Below, in pieces: positions 48,330-56,137 of a stretch of DNA of 64,000 nucleotides. The position numbers were made by a program, and so were the translations under genes. This DNA comes from an uncultured Ruminiclostridium sp. (GTDB lineage Bacteria > Bacillota > Clostridia > Oscillospirales > Acutalibacteraceae). How positions within the stretch are numbered: position 1 is the stretch's first letter; every line of letters begins with the position of its first letter. The notes under the pieces are model-generated. The model made no database searches, was not told the DNA's origin, and saw nothing but the letters and a program-made list of their open reading frames with translations. Where the stretch lies: NCBI GenBank assembly GCA_902490005.1, contig CABUCM010000010.1:11003-75002 (forward strand). Reading direction: 5' to 3'.

Positions 48330-49169
48330 ATGAAAGTTCAAATGAACAAACGCATTGGGAGGCTAATATTTTATTTTTTAATAGTTGTTTTTGCCATTAT
48401 CATCGTCTTTCCTTTTTTGTGGCAAATATTGACCTCTTTTAAGCCGCTAAGCGAGATTAGTTCTATGCCTCCGAAGTGGCTTCCCAGTGAGCTGAATTTG
48501 GAGTATTATGTTAATGTTTTTACTAAGCGCCCTTTTTTAAATTACCTTTTGAATAGTTTTATTGTATCTGGGGTTACAACACTTATTAGTGTTTTAATTG
48601 GGGCATCTTGTGCCTATGCACTAGCCCGACTTCGCTGCCGGGGGAAAAAGATTATTTTAACCGTCGTGTTAATGGTGTCTATGTTTCCTCCAATTGCTAA
48701 TTTAAGCCCTCTGTTTGTATTTATGAAAAATATGAAGTTGATTAATACTTACTTGGCATTGATTATTCCTTATACAGCGATGTCCTTGACACTTACTGTT
48801 TGGTTGCTGACCAACTTTTTTAAGGATATCCCCAAAGGACTTGAGGAGGCGGCAGGTATGGATGGCTGCGGTATTTATCGATGCTTTGCTACCATTGTTC
48901 TCCCATTAGGCGCACCAGGAATCTTTGCGGCAGCCTTGATTACTTTTATTACTGCATGGAATGAGTATCTCTATGCGTTAACGTTTATGACCAAGGATCA
49001 AATGCGTACGGTTCCCGTGGGAATTGCGTTATTCCCTGGTAACTATGATTTGCCTTGGGGAGATATTGCGGCTGCATCGGTTGTGGTCGTGGTGCCTTTA
49101 ATTATAGTTGTGCTTATTTTCCAACAAAAAATTATTGCTGGCCTTACTTCAGGGGGCGTTAAGGAGTAA
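48330..49169 (+). CDS. ABC sugar permease (MalG-type)
   Basis: A 279-residue partner permease of the CUT1 type with about six transmembrane helices. The EAA loop is LEEAAGMDGCGIYRCFATIVLPLGAPG, followed by the typical WNEYLYALTF. ATG 48330 has AAAAGGGG 10 bases upstream; the ATG at 48321 is only one base from that site. It starts 19 bases after the first permease ends. Confidence 0.92.
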   Translation: MKVQMNKRIGRLIFYFLIVVFAIIIVFPFLWQILTSFKPLSEISSMPPKWLPSELNLEYYVNVFTKRPFLNYLLNSFIVSGVTTLISVLIGASCAYALARLRCRGKKIILTVVLMVSMFPPIANLSPLFVFMKNMKLINTYLALIIPYTAMSLTLTVWLLTNFFKDIPKGLEEAAGMDGCGIYRCFATIVLPLGAPGIFAAALITFITAWNEYLYALTFMTKDQMRTVPVGIALFPGNYDLPWGDIAAASVVVVVPLIIVVLIFQQKIIAGLTSGGVKE

Positions 49170-49203
49170 TTTCAATCATAAGTAAAGTCAAGGGAGCAAA
49201 GAG

Positions 49204-50664
49204 ATGCCAATTGATTCGCTATATACTACTGAGCAATTACAATCAGTTATAAAAGATCCACAACGATTGAGCTATCATTTTATGCCGCCGGCAGGTTGGA
49301 TGAATGACCCCAATGGGTTAGTAAAGTTCAAAGGAATCTATCATATGTACTATCAGTGTTATCCTTTTAAACCTGAACCGGGATTGATGCATTGGGGACA
49401 CGCTACTAGTAAAGATTTGATACATTGGGAGCACCAACCTCTAGCGTTGAGCCCGAGTACAGAATGGGAATTATCAGACAAGAGCGTTGGAGATTATCCT
49501 AGTGGGGGATGCTTTTCGGGAAGTGTTGCGGAGAAAGATGGACTGCTTTATGCTATGTATACAGCTGCAAGAGATACGCTTAATGGAACACAGCAAGTAC
49601 AATGTGTGGCAATATCTGAAGATGGATTCCAATTTCAGAAATTAAAGGATCCGGTGATTTTACATTATCCAGAAGCCGGTTCAGAACATTTTCGGGATCC
49701 TAAAGTTTGGAAGCATGGCAATGCTTGGTATTGTGTTATAGGCAGTTCAAAAGAAAATCTTGGAAAAGTACTCTTGTATAAGTCGATTGATCTGTTGCAT
49801 TGGGAATATGTTGGTGAAATGCTGAAAGCTGAGTCGTCAGAGACACAAGGAAATATGTGGGAATGTCCTAATTTAATTCCTATGGGTGAGAAGGATGTAT
49901 TAATGTTTTCTCCAATGGGTTTGGAAAAGAAGGGTATTACGACTGCTTATTTTGTAGGAAAATTAGATTATAGCACTGGAAAGTTCCATTCGGAGCATTT
50001 CTACAAAATGAATTCCAGCCAGGAGTTTTACGCGCCACAGGTGTTTTACACTAATGAAGAAGAAATCATAATACTGGCTTGGATGCAGCATTGGGGAGTC
50101 AAAAATTATCCTACTAGTAAATACGGTTGGAGCGGCGCTATGTCCATACCACTCTCCTGTTCCTTAAACGAAGAGAATAAGCTTTTATGCGCTCCAGTAA
50201 CGCAACTAGAAAAATTAAGAATCAAAGACATCTTGATTGATATAAGTAAGACGAATCCTTTTGAGGGGGTTTTGCTGAATTGCTTTGAGTGCCTATTAGA
50301 GATTGAAATTCTTGATTTTCAGAAGGCTTTTATGGAGCTTAAATTGAGGTGTAGTAGCGATGAAACACAATATTCTTCTATAAAGTATCAAAAAGGCTTA
50401 TTTATAGTTGATTGTACCCGTTCAGGAGAGAGTGGTGGCTGCCTACAATCTGAAGAAGCTTATAGTTTAGGAATTAAGCCGAGAAGAGTAAAAATCCATG
50501 CCTTTGTGGATTCGTGTTCCTTGGAAGTTTTTATAAATAACGGTGATATTTGTTTTTCACACCGAATTTTTCCAAGTATTAAAAGTAAGTTTATAAAATT
50601 TGTTTCAAATGCCGAAATATGTTTGTTGGATGCTAAGATATATAAGTTATCCTCTATATGGTAA
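49204..50664 (+). CDS. GH32 beta-fructosidase / sucrose-6-phosphate hydrolase type
   Basis: A 486-residue glycoside hydrolase of family 32. The three catalytic motifs are all present: WMNDPNG with nucleophile D35, FRDPKVW with D165, and WECPNL with acid/base E220. A five-bladed propeller is followed by a C-terminal beta-sandwich that includes the SLEVFIN segment. There is no signal peptide, so it acts in the cytoplasm on imported sucrose, raffinose or fructo-oligosaccharides. AAGGGAG precedes ATG 49204. It is the last gene of the importer transcript, 34 bases after the permease. Confidence 0.92.
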   Translation: MPIDSLYTTEQLQSVIKDPQRLSYHFMPPAGWMNDPNGLVKFKGIYHMYYQCYPFKPEPGLMHWGHATSKDLIHWEHQPLALSPSTEWELSDKSVGDYPSGGCFSGSVAEKDGLLYAMYTAARDTLNGTQQVQCVAISEDGFQFQKLKDPVILHYPEAGSEHFRDPKVWKHGNAWYCVIGSSKENLGKVLLYKSIDLLHWEYVGEMLKAESSETQGNMWECPNLIPMGEKDVLMFSPMGLEKKGITTAYFVGKLDYSTGKFHSEHFYKMNSSQEFYAPQVFYTNEEEIIILAWMQHWGVKNYPTSKYGWSGAMSIPLSCSLNEENKLLCAPVTQLEKLRIKDILIDISKTNPFEGVLLNCFECLLEIEILDFQKAFMELKLRCSSDETQYSSIKYQKGLFIVDCTRSGESGGCLQSEEAYSLGIKPRRVKIHAFVDSCSLEVFINNGDICFSHRIFPSIKSKFIKFVSNAEICLLDAKIYKLSSIW

Positions 50665-50710
50665 GTGTAAAATTTATTAAGAAAGAATGGAAACATATAA
50701 AAATATTTTG

Positions 50711-50716
50711 TATAAT
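50711..50716 (+). promoter_or_regulatory. -10 element before LacI regulator gene
   Basis: A perfect TATAAT lies 30 bases before the regulator start. The best -35 at 17 bases, TGGAAA (50688-50693), is only a partial match, so the promoter is probably weak, as usual for a regulator. Confidence 0.45.
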
Positions 50717-50745
50717 GAATGAAGAATGTAAAGAGGGTGACTAGA

Positions 50746-51765
50746 GTGAGAGCTGTAACAATTATTGATATTGCCAAACAGGCGGGTGTTTCGGTATCTA
50801 CGGTTTCTAGAGTAATTAATGATAGCAAGAAAGTTAGCGATTCTCTGCGGCAAAGGGTTTGCGAGGTAATTGAGAAAAATAATTTTCGGCCTAATTCTAT
50901 CGCTCAAGGATTGGTAACAAAAACTACACATATTGTTGGGATTGTTCTTCCTGATATTTCTAATCCAGTGTTCTATACTTTAATTAAAGGGATCGATGCT
51001 GTTTTATCACAGTATGAGTATACGTTTATTTTATGTGAGTCACAGGGTAAATCGTCTAAAGAAGCAGAATTGCTGCAGCTGTTAAGAGACAGAAAGATTG
51101 ATGGTATCATTTTCGCGGGAGTCACGGTTGACGAAAAATTGATTGCTACTATGAACGACATCCATATTCCCATTGTGTTGGTGTGCCAGGATCCAGAACG
51201 GCTTGACTGTGGTTTTGATGTTGTAAATATTGACAACATAAAGTTAGCCTATGACGCCACTCAATTTTTGATTCAAAGCGGCCATGAACGGATCGCGATG
51301 CTGTCAGGCCCTCTATATGATTTGGGGTCGGGGAGAAAACGATTTGAGGGATATTGTAAAGCGTTGGAAGATGCGAATATTCCCTTTTATGAGAACTATG
51401 TAAAATTCGGCCCCTTTTTATTTGAAGATGGAGTTAGAGGAATGAAGCAGATTTTTGAGGAAAACAGGAAACTTCCTACCGCCGTATTAGCCGCTTCTGA
51501 TCTAATGGCTATTGGTGCTATCGATTTTCTGATTTCCAATGGGGTTGAAGTTCCTGAGCAGATTTCCGTAATGGGGATGACAGATATTCCTATGTCGGCG
51601 ATTTATCGTCCCGCCTTGACTACAATGAAATTTGACGCGTATGAGGTGGGAAATACCGCTTCGCATATTTTGATGGAAATATTAAATGGCAACGGTTCTT
51701 CTCCTGCATATCATGAGATTGATTTTAAACTTATTCGGAGAAATAGTGTGAAAATAAAAGTATAG
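50746..51765 (+). CDS. LacI family transcriptional regulator
   Basis: A 339-residue LacI/GalR regulator. The N-terminal helix-turn-helix and hinge are clear (TIIDIAKQAGVSVSTVSRVIN, then PNSIAQGLVTKTTHIVG). The periplasmic-binding-protein-like sugar domain follows to the end. GTG 50746 is preferred because AGAGGG ends 8 bases before it. It lies between the GH32 gene and the kinase gene and probably controls the island's sugar genes; the TGAAATCGGTTTCA site at 45,494 is a candidate operator. Confidence 0.9.
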   Translation: MRAVTIIDIAKQAGVSVSTVSRVINDSKKVSDSLRQRVCEVIEKNNFRPNSIAQGLVTKTTHIVGIVLPDISNPVFYTLIKGIDAVLSQYEYTFILCESQGKSSKEAELLQLLRDRKIDGIIFAGVTVDEKLIATMNDIHIPIVLVCQDPERLDCGFDVVNIDNIKLAYDATQFLIQSGHERIAMLSGPLYDLGSGRKRFEGYCKALEDANIPFYENYVKFGPFLFEDGVRGMKQIFEENRKLPTAVLAASDLMAIGAIDFLISNGVEVPEQISVMGMTDIPMSAIYRPALTTMKFDAYEVGNTASHILMEILNGNGSSPAYHEIDFKLIRRNSVKIKV

Positions 51766-51783
51766 GTTGGGGGATATTTTGTT

Positions 51784-52719
51784 GTGCAACAAGAAAAGCT
51801 TATGGTTTGCTTGGATATAGGTGGAACCAACTTAAGGATAGGCGCAGTAAAGGGTCATACTCTTATCGATTGTGAGGTTATGCCTAGTGTGGTGCTTATC
51901 GATCACTCTGACCCAATTCAAGGCTTAGCATATATAATAAAAGCATATTTAGGAAAAATCAAAAGAGTGCAGATAGATGCAGTATCCATTGGTGTTCCGG
52001 CGTCTATTTGTAAAGATCGTAAAACGGTTTATTGTGCCCCGAATTTATTGGATCGGCAGGGGAATCGATATTTTGATAAAGTGAATATAGCCGATAATTT
52101 GCGGGAGATTATTGGCGTTCCTGTATTTGTAAATAAAGATGTGTATAACATATTGTATTATGATATACTTTCTAATCATTTAGAGGACCTGGAAACTGTG
52201 ATTGGTGGATATATTGGAACTGGATTTGGCGGAGCTGTCTTTTTAAACGGAAAGATTTTGCGGGGAAAAGATGGTGGAGCAATGGAAATCGGCCACGTTT
52301 CCTTATATCACAATTCTGCTATTTGCAACTGCGGAAAGAAATCTTGTTTGGAATCAGTAGCTTCCGGGCAATATTTGCAGAAATTGCGCCAGTCACATTT
52401 TCCTGAAACAAATATTCAGGATATCTTTATAAGGCACAGCAAGCATTTGTTGATAGAAGAATTTTTATATGCCTGTTCAATGCCTTTTGCTATGTTGGCG
52501 ACAATTTTTGATCCCAATGTTGTTATCATTGGTGGTGGTGTATCAGAAATGTTAGGGTTTCCTCGTGAAAGGTTTGAACATTATATTTTAGAGAACACAA
52601 GCCCGGTCGTAGCATCAAAGGGCGTTAAGTTTTTATATTCACCTAAAAAGCCTGAAAAAGGTATTTTAGGAGCTGCCTATTATGCGAAAAAGATGATGCA
52701 AAATGATAGTAATGTATAG
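51784..52719 (+). CDS. ROK family sugar kinase
   Basis: A 311-residue ROK-family protein. The ATP motif LDIGGTNLRIGAV is at the N-terminus and GGYIGTGFGGAVFLNG lies mid-protein. The zinc motif CNCGKKSCLE (about residue 178) is followed by the late IIGGGVSE. No DNA-binding domain is present, so it is a kinase, not a repressor. With GH32 upstream and a phosphoglucose isomerase downstream, fructokinase or glucokinase activity is likely. The start is GTG 51784 after GGGGG; ATG 51802 is possible. Confidence 0.87.
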   Translation: MQQEKLMVCLDIGGTNLRIGAVKGHTLIDCEVMPSVVLIDHSDPIQGLAYIIKAYLGKIKRVQIDAVSIGVPASICKDRKTVYCAPNLLDRQGNRYFDKVNIADNLREIIGVPVFVNKDVYNILYYDILSNHLEDLETVIGGYIGTGFGGAVFLNGKILRGKDGGAMEIGHVSLYHNSAICNCGKKSCLESVASGQYLQKLRQSHFPETNIQDIFIRHSKHLLIEEFLYACSMPFAMLATIFDPNVVIIGGGVSEMLGFPRERFEHYILENTSPVVASKGVKFLYSPKKPEKGILGAAYYAKKMMQNDSNV

Positions 52720-52738
52720 AAAGATGGAGGAGTTTACT

Positions 52739-53326
52739 TTGGAAAAAATAGAGTCTAAGTGCAACTGGGATGAGGGGTTTGCGGTTTCTTTGGATGAGAT
52801 TACTGGTGTTTCAGAAGAAGTACCGCCGATAAAACGCTATTTGTCCCAGATGAAAGATATGTATTATGATAAAATAGCTGTTAATGATACGTTAAACCAA
52901 AATGACCCGTTAATTTACGAGTTTTACGCATTGGAAGCTCCAGTTGACGGTGGAGATATTGCTTTTGGTACTAGCATTGTGTATCCCGGCCAAATCGGTG
53001 ATGAATATTTTATGACAAAAGGTCACTTTCATAGCAAAAAGATGACTGCTGAGGTGTATTATTGTCTTCGCGGAAACGGGTATATTTTAATTGAAAATGA
53101 AGACGGCAAGCAAAAAAGTATGGAATTTCGGCCCGGACAGGCTGTTTATGTACCCAAAGGGTATGCGCACAGGACTGTAAACGTTGGAAGTACACCGTTA
53201 GTCTTCTTTTATTCATTCCGAGCTGATGCGGGGCATGATTACAAATCAATTGAGCGTAAGGGCTTCCGTAGTATACTGGTTAGCAGAAATGGCCCACAAA
53301 TAGTTCCTAATCCGCTTTTGAAATAA
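52739..53326 (+). CDS. Cupin-type glucose-6-phosphate isomerase
   Basis: A 195-residue cupin of the archaeal-type phosphoglucose isomerase family, interconverting glucose-6-phosphate and fructose-6-phosphate with a metal ion. The metal-binding cupin motif is GHFHSKKMTAEVYYCLRG, and the second motif has VPKGYAHRTVNVG. TTG 52739 is chosen because GGAGGAG lies 6 bases upstream; an ATG at 52724 is in frame but has no site. It follows the kinase gene by 19 bases. It would link fructose from GH32, phosphorylated by the ROK kinase, to glucose-6-phosphate. Confidence 0.87.
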   Translation: MEKIESKCNWDEGFAVSLDEITGVSEEVPPIKRYLSQMKDMYYDKIAVNDTLNQNDPLIYEFYALEAPVDGGDIAFGTSIVYPGQIGDEYFMTKGHFHSKKMTAEVYYCLRGNGYILIENEDGKQKSMEFRPGQAVYVPKGYAHRTVNVGSTPLVFFYSFRADAGHDYKSIERKGFRSILVSRNGPQIVPNPLLK

Positions 53327-53472
53327 CCCTGCTTGCTTTTTTGAGCTAATGATTTTTGGTTATAGTGGTTTATAAAAAGAAGGGCTTTTACAAAACAGTA
53401 GGTGTTTGATGTTTGCAATCGCTCTGTGGAACATGGTTAACGTATCCGTAACTTCCACCGCCATAGTCGGTT

Positions 53473-53973
53473 GTGCTGATAAGGGGAGAAGACCATCCTT
53501 TCTGCATCATCCTTGGCGAGTCAAGTGTAGCTAGTTTTGTCTCAATTCCTTTCTGGCCTTACTCCATGGCGGTGGCGGTCACTGCTCAGTACATGGGAAA
53601 GAAATTTTGGAGGGCTGACAGAGATATCCACTTCACTCTGGTGTCGGGCGGTATAGAGCAGACAAATCTAAAGGTAAAAGGGGCCGGCTATTATATCAGA
53701 CTGTATTATATGGGCATTTCCAGTGCGGCGAAAAGTATAAAACGCATTGAAAATCGGGTAGCAAAAGGCGGACACGATAATCCCCTCGGAAGATGTTCAC
53801 AGGCGTTTTTCGGGGCAGTTTGAAAGCCTTGTAAGGTGGGCCCTGAAGTCACCTTATTTGACAATGAAAACGGCTTTGTGGAGATTGCAGAGTATGCCAA
53901 TGGGGAATTGATTTCCAAGGGGAATTATAGGCCGGGCTGGCTTTTGGAGCTGGTGGAGATCTTGGAAAAATAA
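53473..53973 (+). pseudogene. Degenerate zeta-toxin-like P-loop protein
   Basis: The C-terminal half of a zeta-toxin family protein can be read across at least two frameshifts. The first piece gives KGAGYYIRLYYMGISSA and IENRVAKGGHDN, and a shifted frame gives SEDVHRRFSGQFESL. Another shift gives VGPEVTLFDNENGFVEIAEY and KGNYRPGWLLELVEILEK with a stop at 53971. The N-terminal Walker A part is not recognisable. Zeta-type toxins are kinases of UDP-N-acetylglucosamine carried on plasmids and integrative elements. This one is dead and marks the island's right side. Confidence 0.7.
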
Positions 53974-54203
53974 ACGAGCAGTTTGGCCGCAGAAATCTTC
54001 TTTCCTTCCAACGTTCTGAACTAGCCTTAAAGATGAAAAGTGTAATCCAGGCAAAGGCGAAAGAGAAGCAAGCAACATCTACTGGAGGAAGCAATCCCCA
54101 GTTTAGTCAGAAATCTGACAAAGCTGCTCCAATGCGAACCGACGAAGAACTTTCCAAGCTGGCCGGAGTATCCAGGGATACAATCCAAATCTGGATTCAG
54201 TAA
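53974..54203 (+). pseudogene. ParB-like / helix-turn-helix fragment
   Basis: An uninterrupted but start-less frame reads EQFGRRNLLSFQRSELALKMKSVIQAKAKEKQ, then a polar linker and ELSKLAGVSRDTIQIWIQ before a stop. FGRRNL ... RSELAL followed by AGVSRDTI is the pattern of the DNA-binding part of ParB-like proteins of plasmids and integrative elements. The upstream nuclease/CTPase part and everything after the helix-turn-helix are missing. An internal ATG at 54033 could give 56 residues, but the context says remnant. Confidence 0.6.
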
Positions 54204-54423
54204 GGCATGGTTCTAACTCACACCAATTAATATGGGGTCGGTTTAACCGAGGCGACTAGGTTTAATCTACGTGGCCTAGGGGTTTCCATTTTGTGCCGTT
54301 GATGGGTGACCGGAATCTAGTTCCGCTCAAAATTGAGCGTATCTTTTGCGTTAGCCCTACATGTTGAAAAGGGTAACAAAAAACCGGGGGCATAAACCCT
54401 CGGCTAATGAAATCTATATGAAG
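54204..54423. terminator. Intergenic region with minus-strand terminator
   Basis: No gene is seen in this stretch. A hairpin at about 54377-54402 (CCGGGGG / CCCTCGG, preceded by an A-run) would end the minus-strand coiled-coil gene. Confidence 0.55.
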
Positions 54424-54732
54424 TTAACCGGCCTTTGCTTCTAAAGCTTCCAGACGTTTTTCCAACTGTTCCATCTTTCTTTCAAGTTCCCATTGCTTTT
54501 CATGAGTCAGTTTGTAACCGTCGAGTAGGGAATCGATGCGCTTGCCTGCCTGGTTTTCTACATAAACCTTCATGCGCTGTTCTGATTCGCTAATCATGGC
54601 TTGTGTGGTTTCTGCCTGTTGCTGCATAACTTCCAAGATTTCATCACGCTGTTTTTCTAATTTGGAATCAATTCGTTTTTCCATATTATCCATCAACTGT
54701 GCAATTGCCTGTAAATCATTCTGATCTAGCAT
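54424..54732 (-). CDS. Small coiled-coil protein of unknown function
   Basis: A 102-residue highly charged protein that is almost entirely predicted helix with heptad spacing (NMEKRIDSKLEKQRDEILEVM, then ELERKMEQLEKRLEALEAK). There is no signal peptide or membrane segment. The ribosome-binding site is weak. Short coiled-coil proteins like this are common in Firmicutes and mobile elements; I assign no function. Confidence 0.6.
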   Translation of the reverse strand: MLDQNDLQAIAQLMDNMEKRIDSKLEKQRDEILEVMQQQAETTQAMISESEQRMKVYVENQAGKRIDSLLDGYKLTHEKQWELERKMEQLEKRLEALEAKAG

Positions 54733-55299
54733 ATTCTCACTGCCTTGCCCCTATTTTAGCACAAGCCCTGCTGTGATTCAATGAAAATTTATGGAGCGGG
54801 ATAATCCCGGAGGGAATGTCTCCTGCGGCGCGGCCGCTTTCTTTTCTTCTTTTATATACGAAGTATATTTCTTATCATTCTTACGTTGTGGTTGTTTGAT
54901 GGTTATTTCGTTGGTCGATTTCAACTTGTCCAGAGCAGTACGGGTTTCGCTGTTAATAAAGAAGACAAAATCAAACAATTAGCGGGGACGGGTTAACGAT
55001 TATAGCCGTGGCATACCGCCCCGCAATGATATAAAAATAATAGCCGCTCTGTCACCAGCAGAAGCAGCTATCAAAAAAATAAAGGAGCTTGATCTTTAAA
55101 AATATTATACCACAAGCGCCCGGTTAAGTCAATCAATCGGCATGGCGAAGCGGGCGTTTTCTGGTGCTTGTTTTTGGTGTTTGTTTTTACAAAATCGGGC
55201 GAAAAGAAACAAATATTCGCAAATATGAAACTTCAAAAAACCGTGTGATACCGCCATTTATTGCACTTTGCAAATGTGCGCAGAAGTCATTTTTATGAA
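54733..55299. other. Region without secure gene
   Basis: About 570 bases. A minus-strand frame of 66 codons (54778-54978) is rich in lysine and proline and unlike any family I know. A few residues of plus-strand coding-like sequence (PAEAAIKKIKELDL, up to about 55099) precede a stop and may be another fragment. Nothing else is seen. Confidence 0.45.
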
Positions 55300-55323
55300 T
55301 TCGATTTCTGTCTCGCGCTCCAA
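55300..55323 (+). repeat. Putative attR: second copy of tRNA-Gly 3' end
   Basis: A direct repeat of 38,752-38,775 with two differences, both C to T and both in the T-arm part. The acceptor 3' strand and CCA (CTCGCGCTCCA) are identical. No tRNA 5' part is present, so it is not a second tRNA gene. It fits the right attachment site of an element inserted at tRNA-Gly. Confidence 0.65.
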
Positions 55324-55333
55324 TGGCAGACTG

Positions 55334-55365
55334 CCGCACACCTCACTTTTTGGGGTGTGTTTTGT
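55334..55365 (+). terminator. Hairpin after the right tRNA-like repeat
   Basis: Stem CACACC / GGTGTG around a T-rich loop, followed by TTTTGTTTTG. In the ancestor this could have been the terminator of tRNA-Gly itself before integration moved it 16.5 kb away. Confidence 0.6.
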
Positions 55366-55370
55366 TTTGC

Positions 55371-55507
55371 GCCCGCGCCGGAACGGGTATCTTTTTTGTG
55401 ACGCAAACCCATACCTGCGGTGAGCAAGTCGCGCACCGTAGGTTTTCTTTTTTATCAGCTTTTGTGCCCGCGTTTTCAGCGGGTATCTATTTTGTAGCGT
55501 AAGCCCA
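55371..55507 (+). repeat. Pair of imperfect ~41-base repeats
   Basis: 55371-55411 and 55466-55507 both read GCCCGCG, then CGGGTATCT(T/A)TTTTGT, GCG and CCCA. About three quarters of the bases agree. They lie just outside the putative right attachment site. I see no coding content; the minus-strand frame here is an artefact of the tRNA-like sequence. Confidence 0.6.
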
Positions 55508-55511
55508 CAGA

Positions 55512-55561
55512 AGAACCGCACAAAACAGCCAACAAATGGCTGTTTTGTGCGGTTCTTTTTT
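55512..55561. terminator. 20-bp perfect-stem terminator
   Basis: AGAACCGCACAAAACAGCCA pairs perfectly with 55537-55556 across an ACAAA loop, followed by six T. It is unusually long for a bacterial terminator. No gene ends just before it on the plus strand. Confidence 0.85.
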
Positions 55562-56075
55562 GAGTTTTGGCCTTTTATGTACTTGTTTTGCCTTAAAATT
55601 ACTCGAAGAGGTGCGTCAAAATAAAAATCCCTCCTCACCGAAATCGGCAAGGAAGGCGGAGTTTGGCACTCAAAAATAAGACAATCCAGATTTTACCTCT
55701 TTTTCTATGGTATAAACCCGGTGTTTAAACTATTTTTCGAGGTTTATCTCTTTTATAGAAACGGGACATCCAAAAGCAAAAAATAGAAAAACGGGTTTTG
55801 AAACAATAGAATAAATATTATTATATTCTGAACCGGGAATTTTCATTTTGTTGAGAGTTTCCTTGGATTTTGGGTTAATCAATTTCTTTCCAACAGCATT
55901 GAACAAATGGGCAATAATTTCGCCGTTCCCTTCCAGAGATCAGCCGCCGATCCCAAGCCGCGCACCGCTGGACATTCCATTATGGGAGTCAGGTAGGAAT
56001 CAAAACAATCATTCGATTTTGAACCATATTTTGCTGAAAAGAATATATAAATTTCAAGATTAATATAAAAAACGC
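55562..56075. other. AT-rich region before second sugar locus
   Basis: About 510 bases between the long hairpin and the LacI promoter. There are only short frames, none recognised. The next feature is the regulator promoter at 56,076. Confidence 0.55.
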
Positions 56076-56104
56076 TTGACTTTTAGAGCGCTCCAAAATA
56101 TAAT
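56076..56104 (+). promoter_or_regulatory. Promoter of second LacI regulator with built-in operator
   Basis: TTGACT (56076-56081) and TATAAT (56099-56104) are separated by 17 bases. The spacer is filled by the palindrome TTTTAGAGCGCTCCAAAA (56081-56098). A repressor bound there would block RNA polymerase directly, so the gene should be autoregulated. Confidence 0.82.
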
Positions 56105-56137
56105 ATAGGCAGAGTTTAAAGGAAAGGGAGCTTCGTA

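Noticed and set aside
38752..55323. Prophage
   Set aside because: No capsid, terminase, tail, lysis or integrase gene is present; the remnants are of plasmid or conjugative-element type.
55258..55650. 130-codon minus-strand frame across the right tRNA-like repeat
   Set aside because: It contains the same antisense-tRNA peptide (ERETEIE) and runs through a terminator hairpin and two repeats, so it is not a gene.
55848..56063. 71-codon frame before the second LacI gene
   Set aside because: No ribosome-binding site, no recognisable sequence, and it ends just before the regulator promoter.
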